Shown piece by piece: positions 1 to 9,590 of a DNA stretch of 64,000 bases (its first letter is position 1; each line of letters starts with the position of its first letter). The DNA is from Halioxenophilus sp033283405 (GTDB lineage Bacteria; Pseudomonadota; Gammaproteobacteria; Pseudomonadales; Cellvibrionaceae): assembly GCF_033283405.1 (NCBI RefSeq), contig NZ_JAWMQR010000005.1, positions 186,001-250,000 of the forward strand, read 5' to 3'. A program made the position numbers and the translations under genes. A model generated the notes under the pieces. The model saw only the letters and a list, made by a program, of their open reading frames with translations, searched no databases and was not told the DNA's origin.

Positions 1-1
1 C

Positions 2-472
2 ACCGCGCCCGATGGCAGTGAAGCTTTGACCAGGGCGGGTAATTTGGTGATTGGCGCTGATGGCCTGCTGCAAACCGGCAATGGTTTGCCGGTAATGGGC
101 AGCAACGGTGTCATTGTTTTGCCGCCTTTGGAGAAAATAGAGATAGCACGGGATGGCTCCATCAATATCCAGGTGCAAGGGCAGGGGCCAGAATCCCTGG
201 CGGTGATTGATCGGTTGCGATTGGTCAACCCCGATGTGGCTAATTTGGAGAAGGGCGGCGATGGCCTGATTCGTCTGAACGATGGCAGTGACCTGCAGGA
301 GGATCCAAACGTTACCGTGGCCTCCGGCTTTTTGGAAGGCAGCAATGTCAATGTGATCGATGAGTTTACGCACATTTTGGCGTTGGCCCGCCAGTATGAA
401 ACACAGATCAAAATGATGTCGACGGTAGAAGAGAATTCCGATGCCTCGGTACGGCTATTGCAACTCAGTTAA
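2..472 (+). CDS. flgF: Flagellar proximal rod protein FlgF (3' part, cut by window edge)
   Basis: This is the C-terminal 156 codons of FlgF, a proximal rod subunit assembled in the periplasm. The reading frame is open to the left edge, so the true start lies outside the window. The visible part has the FlgE/F/G-type beta domain and ends in the amphipathic helix typical of axial proteins, with core motif DEFTHILALARQYETQIK. The downstream neighbours flgG, flgH and flgI confirm the identity. It could only be confused with FlgG, which follows as a complete gene. Confidence 0.93.
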   Translation, partial: TAPDGSEALTRAGNLVIGADGLLQTGNGLPVMGSNGVIVLPPLEKIEIARDGSINIQVQGQGPESLAVIDRLRLVNPDVANLEKGGDGLIRLNDGSDLQEDPNVTVASGFLEGSNVNVIDEFTHILALARQYETQIKMMSTVEENSDASVRLLQLS

Positions 473-599
473 TTGAATAAAAGTTAACTAGATAAAAAGT
501 TAACCGGATTTACAGGGTTAATGTTGCAGTAGATGAAAGGTCACCGATAGCTAGGCGTTGGTTAAGTTCTAACAAAGTGAAAATATTTGAGGTTGTTCC

Positions 600-1385
600 A
601 TGCACGCAGCGTTGTATGTAAGTAAAACCGGGTTGAGCGCTCAAGACACTCAACTAACAACGATTTCCAATAACCTGGCCAACGCATCAACGGTGGGTTT
701 CAAAAGAGATGCAGCTGTCTTTGAAGATCTCTTATACCAGATTACCCGGCAGCCCGGCGCGCAAACCACGCAGGACACCACCTTGCCCTCTGGTCTGCAG
801 TTGGGTACCGGTGTGCGTGTGGTGGGTACTCAAAAGCAGTTTGGTGAAGGCAGTTTGCAGGTAACGGATCAGTCGCTGGACCTGGCCATCAGTGGCCGCG
901 GCTTTTTCCAGATCACCATGCCCGATGGCTCTACCTCTTACACCCGTAATGGCCAGTTCCATCTCAATGCCAATGGCGAAATAGTCAACGCCAATGGTCT
1001 TTTGCTGGAGCCTGCGATAACCATTCCGGAAAATACCAGTACCGTCACCATTGGTACGGATGGCACCGTCTCTGCCAATATCCTTGGTGAAGCAGACCCG
1101 CAACTGCTGGGTACAATCGAAACCGTTGATTTTATTAACCCAGCTGGTTTGCAATCCCTCGGTGGCAACCTCTTTTATGAAACTGCAGCCAGTGGCAACC
1201 CGGTCACCGGTACTGCAGGCCTGGATGGGCTGGGTGAGATTATGCAAGGTACTTTGGAGAACTCCAATGTCGATATCGTCGAAGAGATGGTCAATATGAT
1301 CACCACCCAGCGTGTCTACGAGTTGAATTCCAAAGTGGTCTCTACTGCCGATCAAATGCTGCAGTACATTACCCAGAACTTATAG
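600..1385 (+). CDS. flgG: Flagellar distal rod protein FlgG
   Basis: FlgG builds the distal rod that crosses the periplasm through the P and L rings. The 261-aa length is the family norm. The N-terminus carries the axial-protein signature TISNNLANASTVGFKR, and the C-terminus carries the matching helix with VEEMVNMITTQRVYELNSK. The ATG at 600 is preceded by GAGG about 7 bp upstream. The 127-bp gap after flgF contains two direct copies of AAAAGTTAAC (479-488 and 495-504), but I found no -24/-12 element there, so flgG is probably transcribed with upstream rod genes. flgH follows almost directly. Confidence 0.97.
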   Translation: MHAALYVSKTGLSAQDTQLTTISNNLANASTVGFKRDAAVFEDLLYQITRQPGAQTTQDTTLPSGLQLGTGVRVVGTQKQFGEGSLQVTDQSLDLAISGRGFFQITMPDGSTSYTRNGQFHLNANGEIVNANGLLLEPAITIPENTSTVTIGTDGTVSANILGEADPQLLGTIETVDFINPAGLQSLGGNLFYETAASGNPVTGTAGLDGLGEIMQGTLENSNVDIVEEMVNMITTQRVYELNSKVVSTADQMLQYITQNL

Positions 1386-1395
1386 GTTGAAAGGT

Positions 1396-2088
1396 ATGCT
1401 GGCTGAGTGGGTTAAATTATTGGCGATGGTACAAGCGGCCTGCTTGCTGGCGGCTTGTGGTTCGCAAACACTGGCGCCCAAGCCGGATAGTGATCCCTAT
1501 TTTGCCCCGGTGATGGCACCGAGTGCAGCCCGGGAGCCGCCCAGTAATGGCTCTCTCTACAGCCGCAACTACGCAATGTCACTTTATGGCGACTCCAAAG
1601 CGATGCGGGTGGGCGATATCATCACTGTTGTTCTGCAGGAGCGTACCACCTCCAGCAAATCGACCAACGTCTCGGTGATAAAAGATAATAATATCGGTGT
1701 TGATGAAGGCACGTTGTTGGGAACGGGGCTTGGTGTCTCTAACCTTAGCCTGCTTACCGACCTCACTGCGCAACGGGATTTTAGCGGTGAGGCGGATGCC
1801 GATCAAAGCAATCGCCTGCAAGGCAATATTACCGTTACCGTGGCCGATATTCTGGAAAATGGCAATTTGGTTATCCGTGGTGAAAAGTGGTTAACCTTAA
1901 ACCGCGGCGATGAATTTATCCGCTTGAGCGGTATTGTGCGGCCCCAGGATATTGCCACTGACAATACCATCGCCTCTACCCGCATCGCCAATGCTCGAAT
2001 CAGTTACAGCGGCACCGGTGAGTTGGCCGAGAGTAACCGTATGGGCTGGCTGTCTCGATTCTTCAATAGCGCATTGTGGCCTTTTTAA
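1396..2088 (+). CDS. flgH: Flagellar L-ring lipoprotein FlgH
   Basis: FlgH forms the L ring, the outer-membrane bushing around the rod. Starting at ATG 1396, the 230-aa protein has a lipoprotein signal ending in lipobox LAAC with the acylated Cys at about residue 21. This is followed by the conserved L-ring core (SLYGDSKAMRVGDIITVVLQE) and a C-terminus ending in aromatic residues. A TTG at 1387 would add three residues (MKG). Neither start has a strong ribosome binding site, so the exact start is uncertain. It lies 10 bp after flgG and 1 bp before flgI, consistent with one operon. Confidence 0.95.
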   Translation: MLAEWVKLLAMVQAACLLAACGSQTLAPKPDSDPYFAPVMAPSAAREPPSNGSLYSRNYAMSLYGDSKAMRVGDIITVVLQERTTSSKSTNVSVIKDNNIGVDEGTLLGTGLGVSNLSLLTDLTAQRDFSGEADADQSNRLQGNITVTVADILENGNLVIRGEKWLTLNRGDEFIRLSGIVRPQDIATDNTIASTRIANARISYSGTGELAESNRMGWLSRFFNSALWPF

Positions 2089-2089
2089 T

Positions 2090-3199
2090 ATGTTGCGAAT
2101 TAGCTCCCTCTTTTTGGCGTTGGCATTGACCACACTGGTCGCTCCCCAGGTATTGGCCGAGCGTATAAAAGATATCACCAGTGTGCAGGGTGTGCGTAGC
2201 AACCAGTTAATTGGCTATGGTCTGGTGGTCGGCCTGGATGGCACTGGCGATACCACCAACCAATCACCGTTTACCGCCCAATCCTTTAATTCCATGCTGA
2301 AACAGTTTGGTATTTCGATTCCGGATGGCACCCGTATGAAGCTGGATAACATTGCTGCCGTGGCGGTACATGCGGAGTTGCCGGCGTTTGCCAAGCCAGG
2401 CCAGCCGATTGATATTACGGTCTCCTCCATTGGTAATTCCGGTTCGTTACGCGGCGGTAGTCTGTTAATGACGCCCCTCAAAGGTATCGACGGCGAGATA
2501 TACGCTATTGCTCAAGGTAATCTGGTGGTGGGCGGCTTAGGCGTTGATGGCGCCGATGGCTCCCGCATTACGGTTAATGTGCCGAGCGTGGGCCGCATTC
2601 CCGGTGGTGCCATGGTTGAGCGCGCTGTGCCCCTGGAGTTTGCCGGTGGTCGACCACTGATTTTAAATCTGCACCAGGCCGATTTCACCACGGCCAAACG
2701 CGTCGCTGATGTAATCAACCAAACCTTTGGCCCAGAGACCGCTTACGCCAATGATCCAACTTCAATCGTGGTTGCAGCGCCGGTTAACGCCGCACAGAAG
2801 GTTGATTTTATCTCAATGGTGGAAAACCTCGAGGTAGACCCAGGCCAGGGCGCGGCCAAGGTGGTAATCAACTCCCGCACCGGCACTATTATTGTGGGCA
2901 GTAATGTCACGGTGGAGCCGGTTGCGATTACTCACGGCAGCCTTACCGTTACCATTCGGGAAAACCCCGAGGTGAGCCAGCCAGGCCCGCTTTCAACCGG
3001 TGATACCGTCGTTGTGCCGCGCTCCGAGATCGTGGTGGAAGATGGCCCCAAGCCTATGTTCAAGTTTGCCCCTGGTTCTACGCTGGATGACATTGTGCGC
3101 GCTGTGAACGAAGTCGGTGCTGCGCCTGGTGATTTAATGGCGATTCTTGAAGCATTGAAACAGGCGGGCGCTCTGCACGCCGAGTTGGTGGTTATCTAA
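2090..3199 (+). CDS. flgI: Flagellar P-ring protein FlgI
   Basis: FlgI forms the periplasmic P ring around the rod. The open frame extends upstream to 1934 inside flgH, but the ATG at 2090 gives a standard 369-aa protein with a clear signal peptide, a hydrophobic core and likely cleavage after VAPQVLA. The mature protein begins with the family-typical ERIKDITSVQGVRSNQLIGY. It ends in LEALKQAGALHAELVVI, the usual FlgI C-terminus. The start lies one base after the flgH stop and flgJ starts 2 bp after the end, so translation is probably coupled across all three. Confidence 0.97.
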   Translation: MLRISSLFLALALTTLVAPQVLAERIKDITSVQGVRSNQLIGYGLVVGLDGTGDTTNQSPFTAQSFNSMLKQFGISIPDGTRMKLDNIAAVAVHAELPAFAKPGQPIDITVSSIGNSGSLRGGSLLMTPLKGIDGEIYAIAQGNLVVGGLGVDGADGSRITVNVPSVGRIPGGAMVERAVPLEFAGGRPLILNLHQADFTTAKRVADVINQTFGPETAYANDPTSIVVAAPVNAAQKVDFISMVENLEVDPGQGAAKVVINSRTGTIIVGSNVTVEPVAITHGSLTVTIRENPEVSQPGPLSTGDTVVVPRSEIVVEDGPKPMFKFAPGSTLDDIVRAVNEVGAAPGDLMAILEALKQAGALHAELVVI

Positions 3200-3201
3200 C
3201 G

Positions 3202-4158
3202 ATGAACATAAACACCAATAGCGCACTATCGAGCGCCGATGCTTATACCGATCTTAACTCCCTTAACGATGTGAAAAAGTTGGGGCGTAATAAAGATCCG
3301 CAAGCGATCATGAAAGTCGCTCAGGAGTTTGAATCCTATTTCATCAGCCAGTTAATGAAAGAGATGCGCTCCTGTGTTGATTTAATTGGTAAAGATAATT
3401 TCGCCAACACGGGTGAGATGCAATTTCACCAGCAGATGTTTGATCAGCAGATGTCTATGGAGATGGCCGGCAAGGGCGGCTATGGTCTGGCGGATATGCT
3501 GGCCAGGCAGATGATGAATCAATATCAGTTGGATTGGCAGTCTGCGTCTGAGTCACAACCGGTCACTCAACGTATCCTGCCCACAGCGGTTACATCCAGC
3601 TCGCTAGCGCGTGTTGCGGCCCCAGGTGCAGAGACGAATTTGTCGGCCAAGACAACCTCCGATGCTGCCAACGCCAAAGTTTCAGCAGAAAACATTAATC
3701 GCGATAATTTTCTCTCGGCTTTATCTGAGCACGCCGAACAGGCTGCCAATCGTTTGGGCGTTAATAAAAATGTGTTGTTAGCGCAGGCCGCGCTCGAGAC
3801 CGGTTGGGGTGAACATATCACCGCTAATGCCACAGGCAGCAGTAATAACCTATTCAATATTAAAAGTGATGGCCGTTGGCAAGGGGATAGTGTACAGGTG
3901 ACAACCGTCGAATATCGCGATGGTGTGGCCGCCAGGGAGCGTGCGAACTTCCGCTCCTACGACACCATAGCCGAGAGTTTTGACGATTACGTGCAATTTA
4001 TGCAGGGCAACCCGCGTTACCAAAAGGCCTTGGAGTGTGCCGCGGATAACCAGGCCTATGTTGAACACTTACAGGCAGCGGGCTACGCCACGGATCCGGA
4101 CTACGCCAGTAAAATCATGGCGATTTTGCAGCGGCCTGAATTTAACGGCCAGCAATAA
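3202..4158 (+). CDS. flgJ: Flagellar rod-cap protein / peptidoglycan hydrolase FlgJ
   Basis: This is a two-domain FlgJ of 318 aa. Residues about 30-105 form the rod-capping scaffold (AQEFESYFISQLMKEMR). Residues about 165-318 form a glucosaminidase-type muramidase domain that opens the cell wall for the growing rod. The catalytic acid is probably Glu199 in LLAQAALETGWG, followed by the conserved NLFNIK and FRSYDTIAESFDDYVQF. The linker at about 115-165 is rich in Ser, Ala and Thr. Many bacteria have a single-domain FlgJ; this is the full enteric/Pseudomonas type. Confidence 0.95.
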   Translation: MNINTNSALSSADAYTDLNSLNDVKKLGRNKDPQAIMKVAQEFESYFISQLMKEMRSCVDLIGKDNFANTGEMQFHQQMFDQQMSMEMAGKGGYGLADMLARQMMNQYQLDWQSASESQPVTQRILPTAVTSSSLARVAAPGAETNLSAKTTSDAANAKVSAENINRDNFLSALSEHAEQAANRLGVNKNVLLAQAALETGWGEHITANATGSSNNLFNIKSDGRWQGDSVQVTTVEYRDGVAARERANFRSYDTIAESFDDYVQFMQGNPRYQKALECAADNQAYVEHLQAAGYATDPDYASKIMAILQRPEFNGQQ

Positions 4159-4217
4159 GGCGGGCAGCAGTTCTCCGATGGTAAACAGATGCAGCGGTTC
4201 TATTTCAGGTGTGATGT

Positions 4218-6212
4218 ATGTCATTAATTAATATCGCGCTCAGTGGTTTGAACGTAGCTCAGACTTCGCTCGCCACAACCAGCCATAATATTACCAATGC
4301 CAATACCGAGGGTTACTCCCGCCAACGTACTGAGCAGGCAACCCAACAACCCAATTTTACCGGTGCCGGCTATATTGGCGCCGGTGCCCGTATCACAGGT
4401 ATCGATCGCCTCTATAACGACTTCATCAATGAAGAGTTGCGTCTGGCCGGGCAGGACTTGCAGCAGTCTCAGGCCTATCTTTCCCAGGCGTCGCAACTCG
4501 ACTCACTGCTGGCTTCCACCAACACCAGTTTGACCACAAGTCTGGAGAGCTTTTTTGCCTCGCTTTCAACAGCATCGGAAGATCCGCAAAGTCCGGCAAC
4601 CCGGCAGCTGGTGTTAAGTGAAGCGGATGGCCTGGCCGACCGCTACAACCTTTTGTATCAACAAATTAACGATCAAAATAGCTACATCAATAATCAGGCT
4701 GAGGCGCTGGTCAGCCAGATTAATCAGCTGGTAACCAGCATTGCCGATCTGAACGATTCCGTCGCCGCTGCCTTTTCCAACGGCCGTCAGCCGAATGATC
4801 TGATCGACCGGCGCGATCAGGCCATTCGTGATTTAAGTGAATTGGTGGGGGTCACCACATCCCCGCAAACCGATGGTACGGTCAATCTGTTTATTGGTAC
4901 TGGTCAGCCACTGGTGGTTGGTGGCGATGTAACTCTGCTGGAAACCACCCGCTCGCTGGATGCCAATTTTCAGTTGTCGATTATTCAGCCGAGATCGGGT
5001 ACTGATATCACCAGCGTCATCAGCGGTGGCCAGTTGGGTGGCCTGCTTACCTACCAGCAGGAGTTGGTGGTGCCCTCATTGAATGAGTTGGGTCGACTGG
5101 CGTTGGTAACGGCCGATGCCATTAACCAACAGCAGGCTCAAGGACTCGATCTGGAAGGCAATTTTGGCGTTAATATATTCGACGATATTAATACCAGCGC
5201 GGCGATGGTCAATCGCGTAACCGCAGATACTGCTAATAACGGTGATGCGTTATTGCAGATTGCCGTTACCGATACCAGCCTGTTAACGGCCAGTGATTAC
5301 ACGTTGCGGGTAACCGGCGGCAACTATGAGATCGTGCGCCTGGATGATAGCAGCGTGGTGGATTCCGGCTCGATTCCGTTACCAGCGACCATCAGCCTGC
5401 CCAGTGAGGGAATAGAAATTCAACTCACTGCCGGCGCCGTTGCCGATGGTGACGGCTTTATGTTGTCGCCCACCCGGCGCTCCGCAGAACTGATCTCCAT
5501 GGTGTTGAATGAGCCTACGCAATTGGCGTTTGCTGCGCCGTTGCGTGCGATCACCTCGTTGGACAATCGCGGTGAGATTACAATTAGCCAGCCAGAAATC
5601 ATTACGCCTCTGGATACCAATACCCAGCCCCTGGTATCGGCGGGCGGGGCAACCCCGTTTGATCTGATCTATGATGAAACCGGAGGCTTCTGGCAGATCA
5701 GCAACGTGCCGGTGGGGTACTCGGTATCGCCTGCTAACCTTGCTTTTACTCCCGGCGTTAACAACAGCCTTACCTTCACCATCGATGATGGGCTGGGTAA
5801 TGCGGTGGATGTGACGATGGATATTTCCGGTCGGCCGCAGAATGGTGATGCTATCTCGGTAGACTTCAACAGTGACGGCGTGGCTGATAACCGCAATGTG
5901 CTGGCGATGGTGGAGTTGCAAACGGCGGATCTTATTCGCAGCAGTAGCGCGGTTACAGGGCCCAATCAGGGGTTGGTCGACTCCTACGGTCAGTTGGTGG
6001 AAACCGTCGGTGTAGTTACCGCGCAGAAAAAAATTGAGACAGAGGCCAATCAGGATATCTTCCAACAGGCGTTTGATAATCGAGAGGAGATATCTGGAGT
6101 AAATCTGGATGAAGAGGCGGCTAATCTTATCCGCTTTGAGCAGGCTTACAGCGCCGCCAGCCAGGTCATTGCCATTGCTCGGCAGTTGTTCGATCGCATT
6201 TTGGAACTTTAA
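4218..6212 (+). CDS. flgK: Flagellar hook-associated protein 1 FlgK
   Basis: FlgK is the first hook-filament junction protein. The 664-aa length is within the normal range for marine gammaproteobacteria. The N-terminus has the axial signature (ALSGLNVAQTSLATTSHNITNANTEGYSRQ, abbreviated here) and the C-terminus ends in NLIRFEQAYSAASQVIAIARQLFDRI, the coiled segment that packs against the N-terminal helix. The long middle region (about 330-570) is Asp/Thr-rich and probably surface exposed. It starts 59 bp after flgJ and is followed 11 bp later by flgL, its usual partner. Confidence 0.96.
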   Translation: MSLINIALSGLNVAQTSLATTSHNITNANTEGYSRQRTEQATQQPNFTGAGYIGAGARITGIDRLYNDFINEELRLAGQDLQQSQAYLSQASQLDSLLASTNTSLTTSLESFFASLSTASEDPQSPATRQLVLSEADGLADRYNLLYQQINDQNSYINNQAEALVSQINQLVTSIADLNDSVAAAFSNGRQPNDLIDRRDQAIRDLSELVGVTTSPQTDGTVNLFIGTGQPLVVGGDVTLLETTRSLDANFQLSIIQPRSGTDITSVISGGQLGGLLTYQQELVVPSLNELGRLALVTADAINQQQAQGLDLEGNFGVNIFDDINTSAAMVNRVTADTANNGDALLQIAVTDTSLLTASDYTLRVTGGNYEIVRLDDSSVVDSGSIPLPATISLPSEGIEIQLTAGAVADGDGFMLSPTRRSAELISMVLNEPTQLAFAAPLRAITSLDNRGEITISQPEIITPLDTNTQPLVSAGGATPFDLIYDETGGFWQISNVPVGYSVSPANLAFTPGVNNSLTFTIDDGLGNAVDVTMDISGRPQNGDAISVDFNSDGVADNRNVLAMVELQTADLIRSSSAVTGPNQGLVDSYGQLVETVGVVTAQKKIETEANQDIFQQAFDNREEISGVNLDEEAANLIRFEQAYSAASQVIAIARQLFDRILEL

Positions 6213-6223
6213 CAGGCTAAATC

Positions 6224-7570
6224 ATGAGAGTCTCTACCACACAGGCGTTTGGCTCGGGTATCAACAGTATTCAGGATATCTATTCTGATCTGTTGCGCAC
6301 ACAGGAGCAGGTCAGTAGCGGCAAACGTGTGCTTACGCCCTCGGATGATCCGGTGGCCGCCACCCGCATTCTGAATTTGCAGGAAGATAACGCCTTAATC
6401 TCCCGTTACCGCGACAACATTACCCTGGCCAACAACAACCTCTCGGAAGAGGAGTCGATTTTAACCAGCGTGCTCACCGCCGTGCAGCGATTGGAAGAGT
6501 TGACGATACAGGCCGGTGATGGCGCACTGACCAATGAAGACCGCGAAGCGATCGCTTTGGAAAGCCAGCAAATTTACGAACAGTTGGTTTCCCTCGGTAA
6601 CAGCCAAAATGCCCGCGGTGAGTATCTATTTGCCGGCAGCCAGGCCAATATTCAACCCTTCCAGCTACAACCGGACGGCAGTGTTGTTTACGTGGGTGAT
6701 GCCAGTGAGCGGGAAGTGGAAATTGCCGGCGGTAATTATGTCTCTATACGCGATAGCGGCTTTGATGTCTTTCAGCATATCGACAACAGCCATCGGATAG
6801 CGAGCAGCAGCAATAGCACGGTTGGTTACTACATCGGTGCAGGCAATTTGGCCGACGAACAGGCGTTTGATAACTACTACGACCAATTTACCGCGGTGGC
6901 AATGCCACAAACCACCACGCTCACCATGAGTGACAATCGCGATGCCGCCGACCCCAATTTTCCCGATGTGCCGCTCGATTTTACCTTCGCCTATATTCAG
7001 CCGGATGGCACCGGTCCAATAGCATCGACCAACATTAACTATCTGAATGCGGATACCTACGCGACCGACGGTTTTCTGGAGGTAGAGGTGGATATGACCG
7101 CAGAGATGGGGCAGGTTTACACACTCTATCTGCCGGTGGATGAAAACGGCTTTGTGGTGGGAGCCGGTGGCGCAACCACTACTGAGTTTTCGATCGATCG
7201 CCAGGAGACCCAGGGGCTGATGGCCACGGCCTACGCGTTGACCCAGCTGTTGCAGCAGCCAGCAGAAGAGAGCGCGGCCAATCAACACCTCAGCGATCGT
7301 CTGGGCGCAATACTGGATAACCTTGATAACGCCGGCCGCAATCTCGACACGGTCTCCGCTCGGATTGGTGCGCGCATGAATGTGTTGGAGTCCACCGATT
7401 ATCTGCATGAGGATTCCGAGATCTATAACGCCGAGGCTCTCGCCAATATTGAGGATATCGACTTTGCCAAGGCGCTCAGTGACCTCTCGCTGCAGGAGAC
7501 CATACTGCAGGCGGCACAGCAGAGCTACGTGCGCGTCACCAGCTTGAGCCTGTTTGATCGCTTGGGCTAA
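6224..7570 (+). CDS. flgL: Flagellar hook-associated protein 3 FlgL
   Basis: FlgL is the second hook-filament junction protein, linking FlgK to flagellin. It resembles flagellin at both ends: N-terminal STTQAFGSGINSIQDIYSDL and SSGKRVLTPSDDPVAATRIL, and C-terminal ALSDLSLQETILQAAQQSYVRVTSLSLFDRL. At 448 aa it is at the long end of the family because of an inserted variable domain at about 185-325. Its stop codon shares one base with the start of the next gene, a sulfotransferase. This couples the modification island to the hook-filament operon. Confidence 0.95.
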   Translation: MRVSTTQAFGSGINSIQDIYSDLLRTQEQVSSGKRVLTPSDDPVAATRILNLQEDNALISRYRDNITLANNNLSEEESILTSVLTAVQRLEELTIQAGDGALTNEDREAIALESQQIYEQLVSLGNSQNARGEYLFAGSQANIQPFQLQPDGSVVYVGDASEREVEIAGGNYVSIRDSGFDVFQHIDNSHRIASSSNSTVGYYIGAGNLADEQAFDNYYDQFTAVAMPQTTTLTMSDNRDAADPNFPDVPLDFTFAYIQPDGTGPIASTNINYLNADTYATDGFLEVEVDMTAEMGQVYTLYLPVDENGFVVGAGGATTTEFSIDRQETQGLMATAYALTQLLQQPAEESAANQHLSDRLGAILDNLDNAGRNLDTVSARIGARMNVLESTDYLHEDSEIYNAEALANIEDIDFAKALSDLSLQETILQAAQQSYVRVTSLSLFDRLG

Positions 7571-8253
7571 TGGCTGATCCGAATTTTTTCTCAGCACCAA
7601 TTTTTGTCACCGGACTGCCGCGCTCCGGTACCTCGATGGTGGCCGGATGTCTGCATCTGTGTGGCGCCTGGGTGGGGACCACGGTCGCGGGCGGGGTTGG
7701 CAACCCGCGTGGTTTTTTTGAAAACCAATACCTGCGCGAGCAGCTCACCAAACCCATTCTCACCTCATTGGGTTGTGATCCTCTGGGTGTTAAATCATTG
7801 CCGGAGTTCCAGCAGGTACCTCGGGCTCAGGGGCTGCTGAACGCCTTCGAGCAGCTGCTCACCAAAGATGGTTACCGAGGGCAACAGCCCTGGCTTTACA
7901 AAGACGCCAAGATGACTCTGCTGTGGCCGATCTATCAGCAGGTTTTTCCCGAGGCGCGATGGGTGATCGTGCGGCGCAATCCGGACGATATTATCGACTC
8001 CTGTCTGCGCACCCACTTCATGGCGCACCACTCCCCCAAACGCCAGTTTTGGCAGGATTTTGTGGACCAGTATCAGTTGCGGCTGATGGGGCTAAAAAAC
8101 AGCGCGGCTCAAGTATTCGAAATTTCAGCCGATAACCTGATAACTGGTAATAGCGGTGAACTTTTGTCATTGGCCAATGCGTTGGAATTAACACCTGACG
8201 CGGCCAGAGTGGGTGAGTTCATAGCACCAGAGCTTTGGCGAACCAACGCCTGA
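7570..8253 (+). CDS. Sulfotransferase family protein
   Basis: This is a 227-aa cytoplasmic protein of the PAPS-dependent sulfotransferase fold. The 5'-phosphosulfate loop is visible near the N-terminus (FVTGLPRSGTSMVAG, about residues 12-26). The 3'-phosphate-binding element is visible as WVIVRRNPDDIIDSCLRTHF (about 134-153). The start codon overlaps the flgL stop (TAATG), so it is translationally coupled to a flagellar gene. Position and neighbours suggest it modifies flagellin or the sugar attached to it; the substrate is not readable. Fold assignment is firm; the role is inference. Confidence 0.8.
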   Translation: MADPNFFSAPIFVTGLPRSGTSMVAGCLHLCGAWVGTTVAGGVGNPRGFFENQYLREQLTKPILTSLGCDPLGVKSLPEFQQVPRAQGLLNAFEQLLTKDGYRGQQPWLYKDAKMTLLWPIYQQVFPEARWVIVRRNPDDIIDSCLRTHFMAHHSPKRQFWQDFVDQYQLRLMGLKNSAAQVFEISADNLITGNSGELLSLANALELTPDAARVGEFIAPELWRTNA

Positions 8254-8284
8254 GACATTTCCTCGTCGACTTTGTGGAGCAGTT

Positions 8285-9457
8285 ATGATCCCGCTGATGG
8301 TGCCAGATTTACCCTCTACCGATGAGATCTTGCCTTGGTTAAGGCAAATTGATCACAACCATTGGTACTCAAATTACGGGCCCCTCTGCCTGGAATTTGA
8401 AACGCAGCTGGTGGCACTGTTAAAAGCTCAAAATCCTCGCGCCACCGAAGATTTCGCCATGGTCTCCACCTGCTCGGGTACCACCGCATTGGAGGTTGGC
8501 TTAAGCGCTTACCGCTTGCGCCCGGGTACCCGTGTGGTATTGCCTTCGCTCACCTTTCCGGCCACCGCCACCGCTATTATCCGCTCCGGATTAATTCCGG
8601 TACTGGCCGATGTCGATTCCGATTCCTGGGTATTAACACCGGAAATTGCCACCGGGGTGGTGGCAAAGTCCGGCGCCAAGGTGGTGATGCCGGTTGCCGC
8701 TTATGGCCAAACCCTGGATACCGAGGCCTGGCAGAAGTTTGCCGCCCAATACGATTGCCAGGTGTTGATTGATTCCGCCGGTGCCTTTCCCGCGCATACC
8801 CCCAAGCCACGAGTAGATATTGCCTACAGCTTTCACGCCACCAAATCGTTAGGCATAGGTGAGGGGGGCGGCCTGTTGTCGATCGATCGGGAGTATCTGC
8901 AAACCGCCCGGGAGCTGACCAACTTTGGTTTTGGCAAAGGCATAATTAATACGGTGGGTATGAATGCCAAGCTGAGTGAATACCACGCGGCCGTGGGTTT
9001 GTGCCAAATTGAGCGCTTCCCGCAGATGAAGTCCCGTCGCAGAATTATCTACCGCAAATTGCGCGAGCGGTTGCAACCACTCAGGAATGCATTGACCTAT
9101 CAAAGTGGGCTGGCGCCCAACTCACCAACGCTGTTTGTGGTAGCGGTGCCGGGCTCTGCCACCGCTGTTTGCCAGGCGCTGGAGGCGCAACAGATTGGCG
9201 TGCGCCAGTGGTACTGCCCGCCGCTGCATCAGCATCCGGCGTTCGACAGCTATATTAAAAATGCATCGCTGAAGTTTGGCGATCTGACCGTTAGCGAGCA
9301 GTTGAGTGATCGCATTATCGGCTTGCCCTTCCACCTGCAGCTCAACGACAGAGAGATGCGGGCGATTACCCGCGCGCTGACTCAGGTGTTGGCCAATACG
9401 ACAATCCATTTTCCCGAGCCGGTGGGTGCAAACGTAATGTCGCTGGCAAATAAGTAG
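8285..9457 (+). CDS. DegT/DnrJ/EryC1/StrS-type sugar aminotransferase
   Basis: This is a 390-aa PLP-dependent enzyme of the family that transaminates keto-sugar nucleotides. The PLP-binding lysine is probably K187 in YSFHATKSLGIGEGGG, the family hallmark. The N-terminal WYSNYGPLCLEFE and the TCSGTTALEVGL loop also match. A ribosome binding site (GTGGAGC) lies about 7 bp before ATG 8285. Within the island it would make an amino sugar, likely from a keto intermediate. The Gfo/Idh oxidoreductase at 14.7 kb could supply that intermediate, and the acyltransferase at 12.5 kb could N-acylate the product. The sugar itself is unknown. Confidence 0.87.
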   Translation: MIPLMVPDLPSTDEILPWLRQIDHNHWYSNYGPLCLEFETQLVALLKAQNPRATEDFAMVSTCSGTTALEVGLSAYRLRPGTRVVLPSLTFPATATAIIRSGLIPVLADVDSDSWVLTPEIATGVVAKSGAKVVMPVAAYGQTLDTEAWQKFAAQYDCQVLIDSAGAFPAHTPKPRVDIAYSFHATKSLGIGEGGGLLSIDREYLQTARELTNFGFGKGIINTVGMNAKLSEYHAAVGLCQIERFPQMKSRRRIIYRKLRERLQPLRNALTYQSGLAPNSPTLFVVAVPGSATAVCQALEAQQIGVRQWYCPPLHQHPAFDSYIKNASLKFGDLTVSEQLSDRIIGLPFHLQLNDREMRAITRALTQVLANTTIHFPEPVGANVMSLANK

Positions 9458-9521
9458 CAAAATTCCGTCAGCCTGCGCTGAATTGCCGTACTGCGAAGGG
9501 AATTTGTCACTAAAAAACGGC

Positions 9522-9537
9522 TGGCATAGTTTCTGCT
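9522..9537 (+). promoter_or_regulatory. Sigma-54 (-24/-12) promoter of the GT41 operon
   Basis: TGGCAT-AGTTT-CTGCT has GG and GC exactly 10 bp apart, as required for RpoN promoters. It lies 54 bp before the start of the HMW1C-like gene. It is one of six such elements in the window and implies that the modification genes are switched on with class II flagellar genes. Confidence 0.75.
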
Positions 9538-9560
9538 TTTTAGCTGGTCACACTATTAGC

Positions 9561-9574
9561 GTCAAATAAACAAC
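9561..9574 (+). promoter_or_regulatory. Possible degenerate FleQ-type box in the GT41 leader
   Basis: GTCAAATAAACAAC keeps the GTCA and AC ends of the FleQ box (GTCANTAAATTGAC, recalled from Pseudomonas work), but its centre is poor. It starts 26 bp after the G of the -12 GC, the same spacing seen at the usher-like gene (26), fliE (28) and flhA (29). Position rather than sequence is the main support. Confidence 0.4.
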
Positions 9575-9590
9575 AGTAGGCCGCAGGCAG

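Noticed and set aside
473..599. Sigma-54 promoter for flgG
   Set aside because: GG and GC pairs in this gap are 8 or 9 bp apart, never 10, so no promoter is called.
732..1355. 207-aa minus-strand frame inside flgG
   Set aside because: Entirely antisense to a well-supported gene and without domain features.
6665..7600. 311-aa minus-strand frame opposite flgL
   Set aside because: A mirror of the GC-biased codon positions of flgL; no plausible protein features.
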